Below, piece by piece: positions 11,174 through 22,779 of a stretch of DNA of 64,000 nucleotides. Position numbers and translations under genes: made by a program. Under the pieces are notes generated by a model. It searched no databases, was not told the DNA's origin, and saw only the letters and a program-made list of their open reading frames with translations. Source of the DNA: Cynocephalus volans. Its lineage: Eukaryota; Chordata; Mammalia; Dermoptera; Cynocephalidae. The DNA lies in the NCBI RefSeq assembly GCF_027409185.1, contig NC_084465.1:28313864-28377863 (forward strand), read 5' to 3'. Positions within the stretch are counted from its first letter, which is position 1. The number at the start of each line of letters is the position of its first letter.

Positions 11174-13500
11174 TGCCATTTCCAACCAACTCCTGAAATT
11201 TCTGTGCCTCTTTTATGTGGGGAGGGCAGGCTCTTGTTTCTACTGCCTCTTCTCTTATTTTATTGCTTATTTTCTGACTGTGTTGATCTAGGAGGAATCT
11301 TCAGTGTGGGATGGGATTTTCAGCCAAATGCCATTAATGCTGCTTTATCCTTGGGCCCTAGAGATACTGAAAGTGTTGAGACATCATCTTCTGGTGGTGT
11401 GTATAATGAGGGAGGGTGAGAGGTTAGGACTGAGAGGTGCAAAAGTTGGGTAAGTAGTGAGAGTCTTTTAAAATAAGATATTTTTTTTTGTTATAATATT
11501 ATGCTTCCAGTTCAGTGCTAGGAGTAAATATGACTCCAAAGGGAGTTCAGTTAATTTTGAAACATGCACAATGACCAGCTATTTATTCTGTCTCATCACA
11601 ATCCAAGTTGGTCTGCTGCTGCCCCAATTCTCTGGGGACCTAAACCCAGGATGGAAAGGGATCAGGAAATTTGAAATAGTGACAGATTGTCCATTAGTCC
11701 AAAGGGCCAAGGAATAGTGAGTTCTGGAACTGGGAAGCTTGGACCTGGTAATGACCTAAGCAATCTAGACAAAACACACCACTTGTGACCATTCTAGAGA
11801 GAGCCCTGAGCGCTACTTTGAAGTTAGGGATTTCCTGAGTGACCTGCGTTTGGCCTGCAATGGCTTAAAATAGACCTTTCTCAGTTGTCCTTATCTTCAC
11901 CTGTCTGCCTAAGGTTGGCCTGAGAATGAGTGAATGGTTTTGCTGTCTTCTTCTCAATGTTGAACCTTTTATAAAGTAATAAGATCCTAGTGTTTTGGGC
12001 TGGCTGGTTTGTTCAGTTGGTTAGAGCATGGTGTTGTAATACCAAGGTCAAGGGTTTGGATCCCTGTACCTGCTAGCCAACAAAGCAAAACAAAAAAATC
12101 TTAGCTTCTTACAGAGAGAGGTCTGAATGGTAAGCTCTGATCCTGCCTGGATATGAGGAACTGGCTGAGAGATTTTCTCCCAGCTGCTTCTGCCTTTGTA
12201 GGGACAGGGAAAAGGGGGAAGATTTGCTGCAGAAGATCCAAAAAAATTGCTGTGACCCTTACAGGAAAGTGGTGGAAGTTCAGCTGAAGCTGGGCTGGAG
12301 TACTTTCTGCCCTGTGGTCTTGGCATAAGTAGATTCATTGTGCTCTTTAAGGACAGGTGACTTGTTATTCAGGCAATCTGAAAAGGATGTTCTCGGAAAA
12401 CTTGGGTCCAAACAGTATCAGTTTCCTTGTTCTTTCCTTTCCCACATCTGCTCTTGCTGGTTAAAGAGATCTTTGGATCCTAAAAACCCATGCTTGGTCA
12501 CTAATATTTATCTTTCTGTAATTTCATCATAGAGGTCTGTTTTGTGAATTTTGGGTGCAGGAGACTTTGATTAAATCTTCTGAGTGGGGGGCCAGGTGAC
12601 CTGGGTTGTCTACAGTGAGCAGACTTAAGTGGAACAGAAGTGATGTATTCAAATGGTAATAACATAGACGTGGAATCATTAAACCTGAGCGACTTGACCT
12701 GTGTGTTTCCTTAATGGTATCTATATTTCTACACAAAATAGAGTGTGAATGTAGATGGTGAATGAAAAGAATGGAAGTAACTTATTAATCCATGAACTTG
12801 AATCCAGGGAGGAGTGCCTCAGTTAAAACACAGATTTCTGGTATTGTGAGTGTTTGTGTGTGGGCAGCTACACTGAAAGAAGCTTTCTCATGGATTTAGT
12901 GGGTGGGCTTGAAACTTCCATAATTACTGCTTTAAACTCAAGGAGTAATCTGTTTATGAGTGCTTTATTATCCTTAAAATCAGGATTCATGGTATCCTGG
13001 AAAGGTGTCTCAGTACATCAAGCTGAACTGAATAATAGACTCTTAATTTCCTTACCTTGTTTCCTCTAAATGTAGTATATCTTGTGATTGTTATTCCTAG
13101 GTGGATAGAAAGATCTGTAGTCACAGTTGCTTTCCTAGGTCTAATAATTTATGTGCTTTTGGCTTTTGCGAAGACACCAGATGGGCAAAGAAGGAAGTCA
13201 ATTTCTGATTAATAATTTTAAGTATTTGGATATACATAAGGCTGTGAGTGCTTGCAGCTAAAACTAGAAGACTTGGTTTCTTCCTACCCATAAGGACATT
13301 TAGAGCCTAGAAACAGACAACATTAATGCAGACATGCTAATTTCAAAATTCCTTCTCCCTAATCCTTTCCCTGAAATAAGTTTTCCAGTTATTTGACTGT
13401 TTCACCTGTGATAGATACTCTTAAGAAAGGAATGGGAGAGTGAGAGAGAAAGAATTGCTATCAGAAGCAGTCAGAGAAGAATAAATTTTCCTTGGGCCCT
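11174..13500 (+). other. GCC1: GCC1 3'UTR and downstream flank
   Basis: Candidate polyadenylation hexamers are ATTAAA near 12570 and 12676, and AATAAA at 13480-13485. None is decisive. The first two would give a gene of about 5 kb, like the human one. A monomeric SINE interrupts the region at about 11998. Confidence 0.5.
11998..12097 (+). mobile_element. Monomeric tRNA-Ile-like SINE
   Basis: A single tRNA-like unit with a well kept A box (TCAGTTGGTTAGAGC) and B-box region (AAGGGTTTGGATCCCTGT), followed by an A-rich tail. It is closer to tRNA-Ile than the dimers and probably represents the founder-like monomeric type. It lies in the probable GCC1 3'UTR. Confidence 0.85.
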
Positions 13501-13803
13501 AGTCCCAGAATATCAGACAGTATACAAGATACGTAAATAGGATAATGATACTGAACCTTACTTATTTAACTTACCACACAAATCCGAGGAGGATTGCTGT
13601 GAAGAAGAGATGGAGGAGGCAGTGGAGGGAAGGCAGTCTGACCGCTCAACTGCAGGGTTTTCTGTTCTCCTTTTTTTCCTTCCCTCCAATTGGGTACCTT
13701 CAATCTGGGGAATAATCATGTCTGTATATCATGCCCTTGATGGTAGGTCCCTGTCTATGACTGAGCTCTAAGGCTCTCGACCTTTCTTGTGAAGCTGCTG
13801 CTA

Positions 13804-13826
13804 ATTCTTTTTTTTTTTTTTTTTTT
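13804..13826. repeat. Poly(T) tract
   Basis: A run of about 20 T lies between short copies of the phrase GCTAATTCT, so it may be the tail of a very short retro-insertion. Confidence 0.7.
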
Positions 13827-13844
13827 GCTAATTCTGTCTAGCAT

Positions 13845-13990
13845 CATGTTGAGCCATTTATACCATGTTATCATTTACTCCTCATAGGTACTTTTATCCT
13901 CCATTTTACAGATGGTAAATTTGTGAAGATCATGTAGATGTAGAAGATCAAGTAGATGACTGAATCAGGTCTGATTAACCCTAAAACATG
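13845..13990 (-). mobile_element. MIR fragment
   Basis: Degraded antisense MIR: TTTACTCCTCATAGGTAC, then CATTTTACAGATGG. Limits are approximate. Confidence 0.5.
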
Positions 13991-14454
13991 CTTAATCTGG
14001 GTGTGCTCCTGCTTCCTCAGCACTTGGGAGGGTCAGGGCCTATTTCCATAGATTTCTAGGAATGAAGAGACTGATCTGTAGTCCAAATTGGGCTGGTTCA
14101 AATGGAGAGAACATCTCCAGCTATAAATTGCCGCCAAGCAAATTTGCTGCATTATAGGGTTGAACAGGCAACTGGTTCTTCAGAAGAGCCCCAAAGCTGC
14201 TCTGTAACATTTCTAGATCATTGCTAATTTTAGGACTTGGATCATTCTACAAAATAAAAGGAGGACTGAGTACTAGCTATTTCCACAGGGTGTTCCATCT
14301 ATAACCTCTGGGAAAGTTGGGGAAACAGCTTTGGGAATTGGAAATAGAATCATAATGAATGGTCACTTCACTGCTTTCCCCCACCCAAATCCTCTTCTTC
14401 CGCCAGGCAGCCTGGTTACCTTGGATAGTTTTTACAGCAAGGAACTAGTTGAAA

Positions 14455-14620
14455 TTCCATTCCAACCTCCTGCCAGCTAAGTGACCTTAGTAAATCACCT
14501 AATTTTTCTGAACTTAGTTTTCTTATGTTGGGGATAATACCAGTTTCAGGGTTATAGTCTCAGATTAAAGAAGAGCTAAGTTCATAAGAGCTAGCGCAGT
14601 ATCTGAAACTAGGTACTAAA
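14455..14620 (+). mobile_element. MIR SINE
   Basis: Sense MIR with TAAGTGACCTTAGTAAATCACC, then a diverged TTTTCTTATGTTGGGGATAA and a degraded 3' half. Confidence 0.7.
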
Positions 14621-14709
14621 ACATGCATTCCTTTTTGTTTACCCAAGAATGTTAAATAGCAGAATTGGAAATCAGACAATGACAAATGTTTCTGTAAACA
14701 AAAGGAATA

Positions 14710-14890
14710 ATAATGACTGACTTTCATCAAGTGCCTGCTATGAGGTAGACTGCTAGCGTTTTCTCTACATTATTGTACTTAATTCTCACAACAGTCTTGT
14801 GAAGCATATTTGTTTTGCAGATGAGGAAATGGAGGCTTGGCAAGATGAAATGGATTGGCTGAGGCCCAGAGCCAGTAATGGCAGAATCAA
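14710..14890 (-). mobile_element. MIR SINE
   Basis: Antisense MIR: AATTCTCACAACAGTCTTGTG, then TTTGCAGATGAGGAAATGGAGGC. It lies close behind the sense copy at 14455. Confidence 0.75.
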
Positions 14891-14899
14891 GAATCAAAC

Positions 14900-15650
14900 A
14901 TGTTTGTATGAACCAAGTGGCCCAGGCCCTTTCTGTTGTTGGCGCTGTCTCCCAGCAGAAGATAACACGGAATTCCGAAAAGGTGTTGCTCACTGAGAAA
15001 TTTAGGGCGCTGTGCTTCTGGCATGGTGGGCTGGGGAAGAAGGGGTTGTTGTCCAGGCAGTCCTCTCTTCAGTGGCAACTGACTGTCGCATAATTTCTCA
15101 GAAGCTTTTTAGTTTCCTTGCAGCAGAGTTGTTTCACACTGAAAATTACAGTTTTTGACTTTAGCAAGGAGACCACTTCCGGTTCAGTGTGAGTTCATCC
15201 ATCCCTATGGTCCACTGCTGAGGGACTAAAAGGTATCTCTTTCATATTTGAAAGAATGAATCTGAATACTGATACTGCTTTCGAGGAGTATGAATTTTTT
15301 AATGTAGATTGCCCATAAATTTTATGTTGACAGGTTGTGCTATCCACAGTCAAAATATTTGGGGGACTAGTATTTAGAGTAGGGTCCATTGTCCTTCTAT
15401 TAGTTCAACAGCTACCAGGCCTTTGAAAATGAGGCCTCAGTCTAGGTGATTTCACAGCCCCAAGTGGGTGTCCTGCCCTGGTGTCCTATTTACTCCACTG
15501 GGATAGCTGTCCAAAATGGAGCCTCAGCCAGCTGAGATATTTGAGATGGTTCTAGAGGCCATGCTTCTTTGGTTTGGTGGTGTTTTTGGATGTCTACATT
15601 GTATTGCCTGGTGAGTGTAAATTTTTCAATCCTAGGATCCTTAGGCACAC
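14900..15650. other. Unique sequence, nothing recognised
   Basis: No gene or clear repeat seen. The open frames are short and unsupported. Confidence 0.35.
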
Positions 15651-15654
15651 TCTT

Positions 15655-15995
15655 ACTTTACTTTCAAAGTCCTCCCCCCACCCCCATTCCAACCCTTGTA
15701 TTATCCTGTCTTTTAAGACTTAGCTGAAATGTCACATCCTCCATGCACATCTTTCTGATACCCAGGGATGCTCAGGAACTTCACCCTCTGAGGTCTTTCA
15801 GCACTTTGTTAATACTGACCTTGGACACAGAAATGATTTCTTATACTTTAATTTTTAAATTTACTTCTCTGTCTCTTGACTATTCTATAAACCCCTCAAG
15901 GTCATGCCCCACACCCAATTCATCTTTGTGTTCTCAGGACTCGTTATAGCCTGGGACATAGTAAGTGCTCAGTAAATAACTGAATGAATGAACAG
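15655..15995 (+). mobile_element. L2 LINE 3' end
   Basis: Ends in the typical L2 phrase GTAAGTGCTCAGTAAATAAC followed by TGAATGAATGAA. Upstream is TTAGCTGAAATGTCACATCC, the usual L2 3' region. Confidence 0.85.
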
Positions 15996-16103
15996 GAGAC
16001 TGAAAAATACCAATCTTCTACATTCAGAGTGAGAGATTTAATTTTTGCTAGTATTGCTTTCTCCCACCGTACTGCTTTCCTGATAGTTTTCTCTCTCACT
16101 ATT

Positions 16104-16169
16104 AGTGGATGTATTAGTGGATACATTACTATACATTACTAATACATCCACTGTTAGTGGATGTATTAG
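16104..16169. repeat. Palindromic TAGTGGATGTATTAG repeat
   Basis: The 14-mer AGTGGATGTATTAG occurs at 16104-16117 and 16156-16169, and its reverse complement CTAATACATCCACT at 16139-16152. A degraded fourth unit follows at about 16177. The unit pair can form a hairpin or cruciform. Confidence 0.9.
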
Positions 16170-16224
16170 CCATATTAGTGGATGTGCTTAGTTTCTCTAG
16201 GTCTCTGGGAATATGACTAGAGTA

Positions 16225-16360
16225 GACTTTATTTTCATTTATTTTTAAATTTAAAAAATTTTTAATTTTTAAAATATACACATTTTTGGGGTACAGTGTG
16301 GCATTTCAATGCATGTATATATTGCACAATGATCTATAATTGACTTCAATTGTTAGAGGA
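16225..16360 (-). mobile_element. Old L1 3'-end fragment
   Basis: AT-rich stretch, then TTTTTGGGGTACAGTGTGGCATTTCAATGC, typical of the antisense 3' tail region of old L1 elements. The region from 16370 to 16990 that follows holds nothing I recognise. Confidence 0.6.
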
Positions 16361-16994
16361 GTTGGGGAGCTAGTCCTGCTCCTAGTGGAATTTTCTTCAG
16401 AGCTAATAAGATCACTGAGAAAAGGAGAATGTAAAATGTGGCAGGTGCTCCAAGGCTCAGGCATAAAGCCAAACTCTGGGCCTAGGTCTTTCTCTTGATG
16501 AGAATCCCAGCAGTAAGCTTCCCGTCAGGGTGAACCTGTACTTGAGGGACTCCTGTTCTTGAAGGCCGTGTAGGAGAATAGGTATCTCCGTCTCCTGATT
16601 TCTGAAGGATATTGGGGATCTTCCTTTCTTCTATCCTCTGTCTTTCTATGGCTGTGGCATCGGATGCATGGTGGGTTTGTGTACTGTCAACCGGGGTGAG
16701 CAGAGCGGTGGTAGACACTGAGGGAAGGGGACAATGAGAGCGGCAGCTCCAGGCCTGCAGGTGGCAGCTCCATTGGTCTGTGAATCTTCCCTCTCCTCTC
16801 CTGCCACTGCTCCTGGGTCTCTTTGAGAGATACAGGCAGGGATAGGGGGGAGACCAGAAGGATGGTGCCATTGATTTGGCCAACTAAGGATAACTTACCC
16901 AAGAATTCCTACTCATGAGTGCTAATGTTTGTGGACCAAAATTTTAACTCACCTATAGGCGAAGTATGGAATATTTAGGTTATATTACTGATTA

Positions 16995-17870
16995 TTCATA
17001 CGTTCAATACATAGTGAGCCCCTACTCTATCCCAGGCACTGTGCTAGGCACTACAAATGCATCCTAGCAATGTTAAGCATAGGATATATGCTCAAAGATT
17101 AATAATTATAATTCAATGTGGCAAGCACTGTAATGGAGGAATACAACAGAGAGACAGGACATTGAACTCAGTCTGCAAGGAATTAGGCAACTAAAGTGAA
17201 GGTAACACTTGGATCAATCTTTGCAAAACCATGATCAACTGGTATTAGCTACACGGATGAGGAGTGGTGGTGAAAATGGGTAGGGAGACATGTAGCAGAT
17301 ATGGATGAGCTCATCCAATGTTTGTTCCAATCTCCTTTTGATTCACCTTCCTGAACTGCAGAGATCAGGATGTCAAAAACAATGTTTGTTAGTACCTCTT
17401 GCAACTAGGATTCCAGAGGTAATTGAAGCTATATCAGAGATTAGAGTTAGGAACTGAATTGGGTGGGAGACAGTGGGTGGCATGTGAGGCTTCCATTTTT
17501 CTGGTGTGGCTCTAATAGGTAGGAACAGGTGGCTCTGGAGCCAGCAGGTGCTGTGTCTTTCTGTTCCCCAGATGGTGGCAAAGGGGGTGTGACTCTCAGG
17601 CTCCAGCCTGAGCAGCTGGAAGGGGGATGGTGCCTATCTCAGAGAAGAAAGAAGATGCCTTCAGGACAGGGTATATTAAGTTTCGGACACATCTGGGTGG
17701 AGGTGTTTAGAATTAAGTTGGGAATAGAGTTTGGGAACTCAGGATCACAGCTTGGAGTAGAGATAGAGATTTAGGGGTCAGCAGTGTGGTGCAGACATTA
17801 GTGTAGATGAGATTACTCAGGAGATGTGTAGAATTTGGAGAGAAGTGGGCCAAGGGTGCACCTGTCCCCT
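16995..17870. mobile_element. Ancient repeats, L2-like, poorly preserved
   Basis: GCCCCTACTCTATCCCAGGC...ACTGTGCTAGGCACT near 17000-17050 is L2-like wording. Further right, similar old sequence is mixed with unassigned DNA. The family call is weak and the limits are approximate. Confidence 0.35.
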
Positions 17871-18289
17871 AGAAAAAAACTTCTTGGAAATAATTTTATA
17901 TTTACTGAAAAGTTTCAAGAATAGTACAAAGAACACTCATGTATTTTCCCAGACTCATCTATTTAACATTTTGTTCATTTGCTTTATACTTTGCTCCCTA
18001 TTTCTCTGTGCATATGTATTTTTTTTTTCTAAGTCATTTGAGAGTAAATTGCATACATCATGGCCCTTAACCCTTTAAAGCTTCAGTGAATATTTCCTAA
18101 GAACAAGTGCGTTCTCTTATATAACCACAGTACAGTTACCAACATCTGTACGATTCTATTATTTAAACTACCATCTGCATTCCAATTTGTTAATTAAGAC
18201 AATAATATCCTCTGTAGGATTTTTTCCCTCTCAAGTGCAGAATCTTGTGTAGGATCACGTGTTGTATTATTATGTCTCTTTAGTCTTCT

Positions 18290-18470
18290 TTATTTTTATT
18301 TTTTTATTTTTTAAAGGTGACCGGTAAGGGAATCTCAACCCTTGACTTGGTGTTGTCAGCACCATGCTCTCCCAAGCGAGCCAACCAGCCATCCCTATAC
18401 AGGGATCCAAACCCGTGGCCTTGGTGTTATCAGCACCACACTCTCCCAAGTGAGCCATGGGCCAGCCCTA
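18290..18470 (-). mobile_element. Dimeric tRNA-Ile-like SINE
   Basis: Antisense dimer with T-rich tail on the left. It is flanked by near-identical TAGTCTTCTTTA (about 18282) and TAGTCTCCTTTA (about 18469) duplications, and inserted in the old L1. Confidence 0.88.
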
Positions 18471-18555
18471 GTCTCCTTTAATGTGGAACAGTTCTTCACC
18501 TTTTTAATGTCTTTTATGATATTGACATTTTAAAAAGAACACAGTCCCCCCTTTT

Positions 18556-19990
18556 TTATTTTATTTATTTTTAATTTTTATTAAATCATTATTGATTATA
18601 CATATTTTGGGGTTCAATGTTGATGTATGTTGATCAAATCAATATTGCTAGCATATATATTGTTACAAATCATACTTATTCTTTATGCCCCTTGTCCAAT
18701 CCCTCCTCATCCCTCTCTCCCTCCCCTCTCCACCCTCTAATTACCCTAGATTTCTTCTCTCCTTCTGAAAGAGTAATGGTTACTCTGTTGATTTGTTGCC
18801 CAGATGATCTGTCCAATGCCAAGTGGTGTGTTCAGGTCCCCCAATATTATCATAGAGCAGATGCTTCTGTCACTCTGGAATGGGCTTTGTGAAGAGAGAC
18901 ATCCTCTTCTTTTCTTTGGTCACTGCTGGTGACTCTCCTTGTGTCAATGCTCTCCAGTGACTGGTGGACCACCTGTGTGGTGATTGTGATGTCTAGCTGC
19001 TTTTGTGGCAGCTGTGGTTACTGTGGTGGCTGTGGTGGGCCACCCACATGCAGGTGATGTTTTTGGCATGCTCCTTGGCGCTGGCTGTGTGGCTGGTTGT
19101 AGCGGGGGGTCTGGTCTCCAGCTCCATACCTCAGGTCCCAGGGCGGCCCAAGGCACTGGTGGTTTGCCTGGGCTGGAACTACTTTTTTGTCCTTTGCTTA
19201 CTTGTAGAATGGGGGAACTTCCTACAGGGACCAGTACTTGAGCTCTGTGGTTGAGCTAAATTGCTGCTTTGCTGCTGATTCCCTAGGGAAGGCTTTTTGT
19301 GCAGCTCAGGTTTTAATGGTTGACTTCATAGGTACTTCCCGCTCTCCAGAGACCTGGTGCACCTGGGCTGTGTAGAAACTCTGATCTGGGCCTGAGTCTT
19401 TTCATCAGACTGCACCCCATGCAACTCTATATTCCTGACCAGTCTCTTCCGAGCAGTCCTCTGCTGATTGGGGTGCTGGTCAGCTGTCCCTGCTGTGCCC
19501 TAGTACTCCCCTGGTGGGCTTGTCTCCCCCACTGCCGCTGCTGCAAACACTTCCCATGGGCTGTGCTCCGGTCCCTTTCAATGACTCACCAGCCTCTGAG
19601 TGGCTCCTTTTTTTCAGTTGTTGTGGCTCCTCGCTCCTATGTGGGTTCACAGGAACCCTGTTGGTGGTCTTGCTGGCCTGGGGGCCACCAAGGCCTTCTT
19701 CTCCCCTGATGCCTCCAGGCAGTGCCATCCGAAGGGCATGACTGAACTGCTGTACACTCAGCAGCTTCAGTCTTACAGCGGCCACGGCATGAAATGGTCG
19801 GAGTGGTTTTTCCTTTCTCTCATGGTGGCTTCTCCCGCCTTCATGCACTCTGTAGGCCTCTCCTTCTCTTCCCCTGAGCTCTAATGGCCCCAGCCTGGCT
19901 GTTGTTGCTTTTTTATAGTTGTAAATTGGTTCATTTGTGGGAGAGAGTGATGCTGGGGACTGTCTAGTCTGCCATCTTGACTGGAAACCT
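18556..19990 (-). mobile_element. Short, internally deleted L1 copy with 5'UTR
   Basis: Read on the minus strand: an L1 5' end (AGTCAAGATGGCAGACTAGAC at 19965-19985), about 1.1 kb of 5'UTR, a scrap of ORF2 endonuclease region (about 18780-18870, matching the GGGGACCTGAACAC and GACAGATCATCT part of intact copies), then 3'-end sequence and an A-rich tail. ORF1 and most of ORF2 are missing. It is flanked by CAGTCCCC on both sides (18542-18549 and 19991-19998), which suggests retrotransposition as a short molecule. Confidence 0.75.
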
Positions 19991-20436
19991 CAGTCCCCTT
20001 TTTAAACAGAAGGTTTCTCATTTTGGGTTTGTCTGATGTTTCCTCTTGATTAGATTCAAGTTATATATTCCCTGCCAGAATATTACATAAGTGATGTTAT
20101 GATCTTCTCAGGGAATCACATCCAGAGGCAAATTTTGTTCATCTGCCCCTCATTGGTGATATTAATTTGATCACTCAGAAAAGGTATCTGATTTCTTCAC
20201 TATATAGTTAATATTTTCTGGTTTGCTATTAATAAGTAATCTATGAGAAGACATTTAAGTCTATGCAAATATCCTGGTCTTCACCAAATTCTCCCCCGGC
20301 CCTAAATTTAGTGTCTACTGATGATAATCTAATCCTTACTGTGATGGTTACAAAATGATCATTTTTCGACCCCAGCACTATTGCTACATTTACCTTTTGG
20401 TCCTTGGCATCCTTTAAGAGCTCTGCCTTCCCCACC

Positions 20437-20493
20437 ATTTATTTATTTATTTATTTATTTACTTACTTACTCATTTATTTATTTATTTATTTT
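20437..20493. repeat. (TTTA)n microsatellite
   Basis: About 14 tetranucleotide units with ACTT variants in the middle, inside the old L1 3'UTR. Confidence 0.95.
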
Positions 20494-20859
20494 CTATCTA
20501 TTATAAGTATGGACTGGTGGATTCTTATTTTTCAATGGTTTATAGTTTATTATTTTACTTAATTATTTTGGTCCTAAATTTCCCCAGATTTGGAGAGTAA
20601 GAGATCCTTCAAACTCTTGTGTTCTTGTGACATACCGTCATCTTTTTTGAAGCACTTTCTTACTTTCTGACATGAAAACATGCTTCTGGATCATCTCATG
20701 CTTTCTATGCCCCAGCCTTGGAATCAGTTATTTGTGCAGGGATCCCTGGTTACTTTTAGTGGTGACTGGTATTAGAAAGCAAGATCTGGGCACTGCATGA
20801 GCTTATTGCTACTGGGGTGTTTTCGTTTCTAGGTCCTTTCTGCAGACAGAGCTAGGAAA

Positions 20860-20940
20860 TGTATGTGTGTATTGTATGTACACATATACATACATATGTA
20901 CACGTGTAGCTATATACACACACATTTATACACATTTTAG
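20860..20940. repeat. Degenerate (TG/CA)(TATG)n tract
   Basis: Alternating purine-pyrimidine sequence of TGTGTATTGTATGTACACATATACATAC type. It belongs to the old L1 3'UTR, where such tracts are common. Confidence 0.7.
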
Positions 20941-21210
20941 AAATCATGAGTTTACCCCAATATCTCCAATTCCAATCCTCTTCTGCAAGTTTTTTTCTTA
21001 ATCTTCCCCATTCTATATTTGTATTTCCTTTCTAGCAAGAACTCTGGGATGGAGCCCTTTCAGTGTTTCATTAATATTAAATGTCTTGTTAACATTTAAA
21101 AAGTAGGCAGTGAAAAGGAACAACCAGAAGAAAAGAAGAAAACCAGCAGAGGAGGTATCAAAAAAGTCCAGGGAGAAATAAGCTTCAGCCCTGTCAAATT
21201 TTATTTCCAC

Positions 21211-22185
21211 GGGAAGGGAGGCAGAGAATCAAGATAGCAGAATAGACAGTCCCCAGCATCATTCTCTCCCACAATCAGCCAATTTACAACTATTAAAAAG
21301 CAACAATTACCACGCTGGGGCTGCTAGAGCTCAGGGAAAGAGAAGAGACCTACGGAATTCATTAAGGTGGGAAGCCGTGATGAGAGAAAGAAGGGACCAC
21401 TCCACCATTTGGAGCCCCAGTCATTTCAACGCCAGCCCTGATGAGCACATGGAGCAAGAGCTGGCAAAAGCCACTGCGGTGCCCTTTGTATGAAGTTGCT
21501 TGGAGACTACAGGGGAGAGAAGGTCCTTGGTGGCCCCCAGGCCAGCAAGACCACTGACAGGGTTCCTATGGACCCATATATGAGTGAGGGGCCGCACACA
21601 ACTGAGAAAAGGAGCCACTCAAAGGCTGGTGAGTCATCACAAGGGACCAATGCATGTTTGGAACACAGGTGGTGGGGGAGGTGGGCCAACCAGGGGAACA
21701 CTGGGGCACAGCAAGGATAGCTGATCTGCCCTCCAAATAGTACAGGACCACTCAGTGGAGACTGGTCAGGGATATAGAACTGCAGGGAGTGCAATTTGCT
21801 AAAAAGACTCAGGCCCAGACCAGAGTTTCCACACAGCCGAGGTATATCAGACCTCACAAGACCTAGAAGTGCTTAAAAGGTCAACAATTAAAACCTGAGC
21901 TGCACAAAAAGCCTACCCCAGAGAATCAGCAGCAAAGCAGCAATTTAGCTCAACCACAGGGCTCAAGTACTTGTCCCCACAGGAAGTTCCTCCATTTTAG
22001 AAGTAAGCAAAGGACAACAAATTAGTTCCAGTGCAGAGTTTAAGTGGTGGAGGTAGTTAATAATCCAACACAGAACTGAAAGAAAACACAAAAAACCCAT
22101 AGATCAGAGACAAAGTTCCACAACAATGTCTTACAATGCATTAAAAAAAAAGTAAAATATCACTATTTTGTAAGTCTTAATAAAA
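21211..22185 (+). mobile_element. Short L1 retrocopy made largely of 5'UTR
   Basis: It starts GGGAAGGGAGG..., reaches the L1 start AAGATAGCAGAATAGACAG at 21231, and follows the same 5'UTR as the copy at 18556-19990, in the opposite orientation, to about 22035. It then changes to about 150 bp of other sequence with an A-rich end. It is flanked by AAATTTTATTTCCAC (21196-21210) and AAAATTTATTTCCAC (22186-22200). No ORF1 or ORF2 is present. Confidence 0.72.
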
Positions 22186-22204
22186 AAAATTTATTTCCAC
22201 TAAA

Positions 22205-22640
22205 ATAAGGGACAAAAGGAGGAAGAACACCTTCTAGGGGAAAAATTTGGCCACATCGAGACCACTTTTGGATATGTTGGGTTTGGACATATTGAATTTG
22301 AGAGGACTGTGGGAGATCCAGGTGAAGTTGTCCAGAAATCAAGCTAACATATAAATATGGAACTCAAGAGAGAGTTCATGGCCATGGATGTAAATTTTGG
22401 AGCCTTTGTTCATTCATTGAACAAATATTTATTAAACTTATCCTCTGCAGGCGCTGTGCTGGACATTGGTTATATGAAGAATTGTAAACGAGACAAAGCT
22501 TCTGGCTGTCATGGAGCTAATCTTTTGCAAGTGATGGTAGTGAGGGCAGGCAGGGAGACAGACGATAAACATGTAAACAAATATATGGGATATAATTTTA
22601 GACAGTGATAGGTACCCTAAAGAAAAAAAAAACATTGAAT
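22205..22640. mobile_element. Ancient L2-like sequence
   Basis: TTTGGACATATTGAATTTGAG is a phrase of the old repeat also seen at 24060-24930, and 22400-22470 carries CATTCATTGAACAAATATTTATT. The family call is tentative. Confidence 0.45.
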
Positions 22641-22734
22641 GAGGGATGAGTGAGAGAGCTAAAGAGATAGATAGGTTAAGGAGAAACTTTGTTTTAAAAC
22701 CTTTTCTTTTACTTGTTTACTGTTTTGTATCCTC

Positions 22735-22776
22735 CTTTTCTTTCTTTCTTTCTTTCTTTCTTTCTTTTTTTTTTTG
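22735..22776. repeat. (TTTC)n with T tract
   Basis: About seven TTTC units followed by a run of T. Confidence 0.95.
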
Positions 22777-22779
22777 TAA

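Larger units (their letters stand above)
17880..20985 (-). mobile_element. Old L1 (L1M-type) 3'UTR, twice interrupted
   Basis: Antisense old L1 3' region runs from about 17880, is split by a SINE at about 18290-18470 and by a short L1 at about 18556-19990, and resumes (TTTGGGTTTGTCTGATGTTTCC) to about 20985. Recognised phrases include TAGTCTCCTTTAATGTGG, GATTAGATTCAAGTTATATA and AGACAGAGCTAGGAAATGTATG. Its continuity across both insertions fixes their boundaries. Confidence 0.75.
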
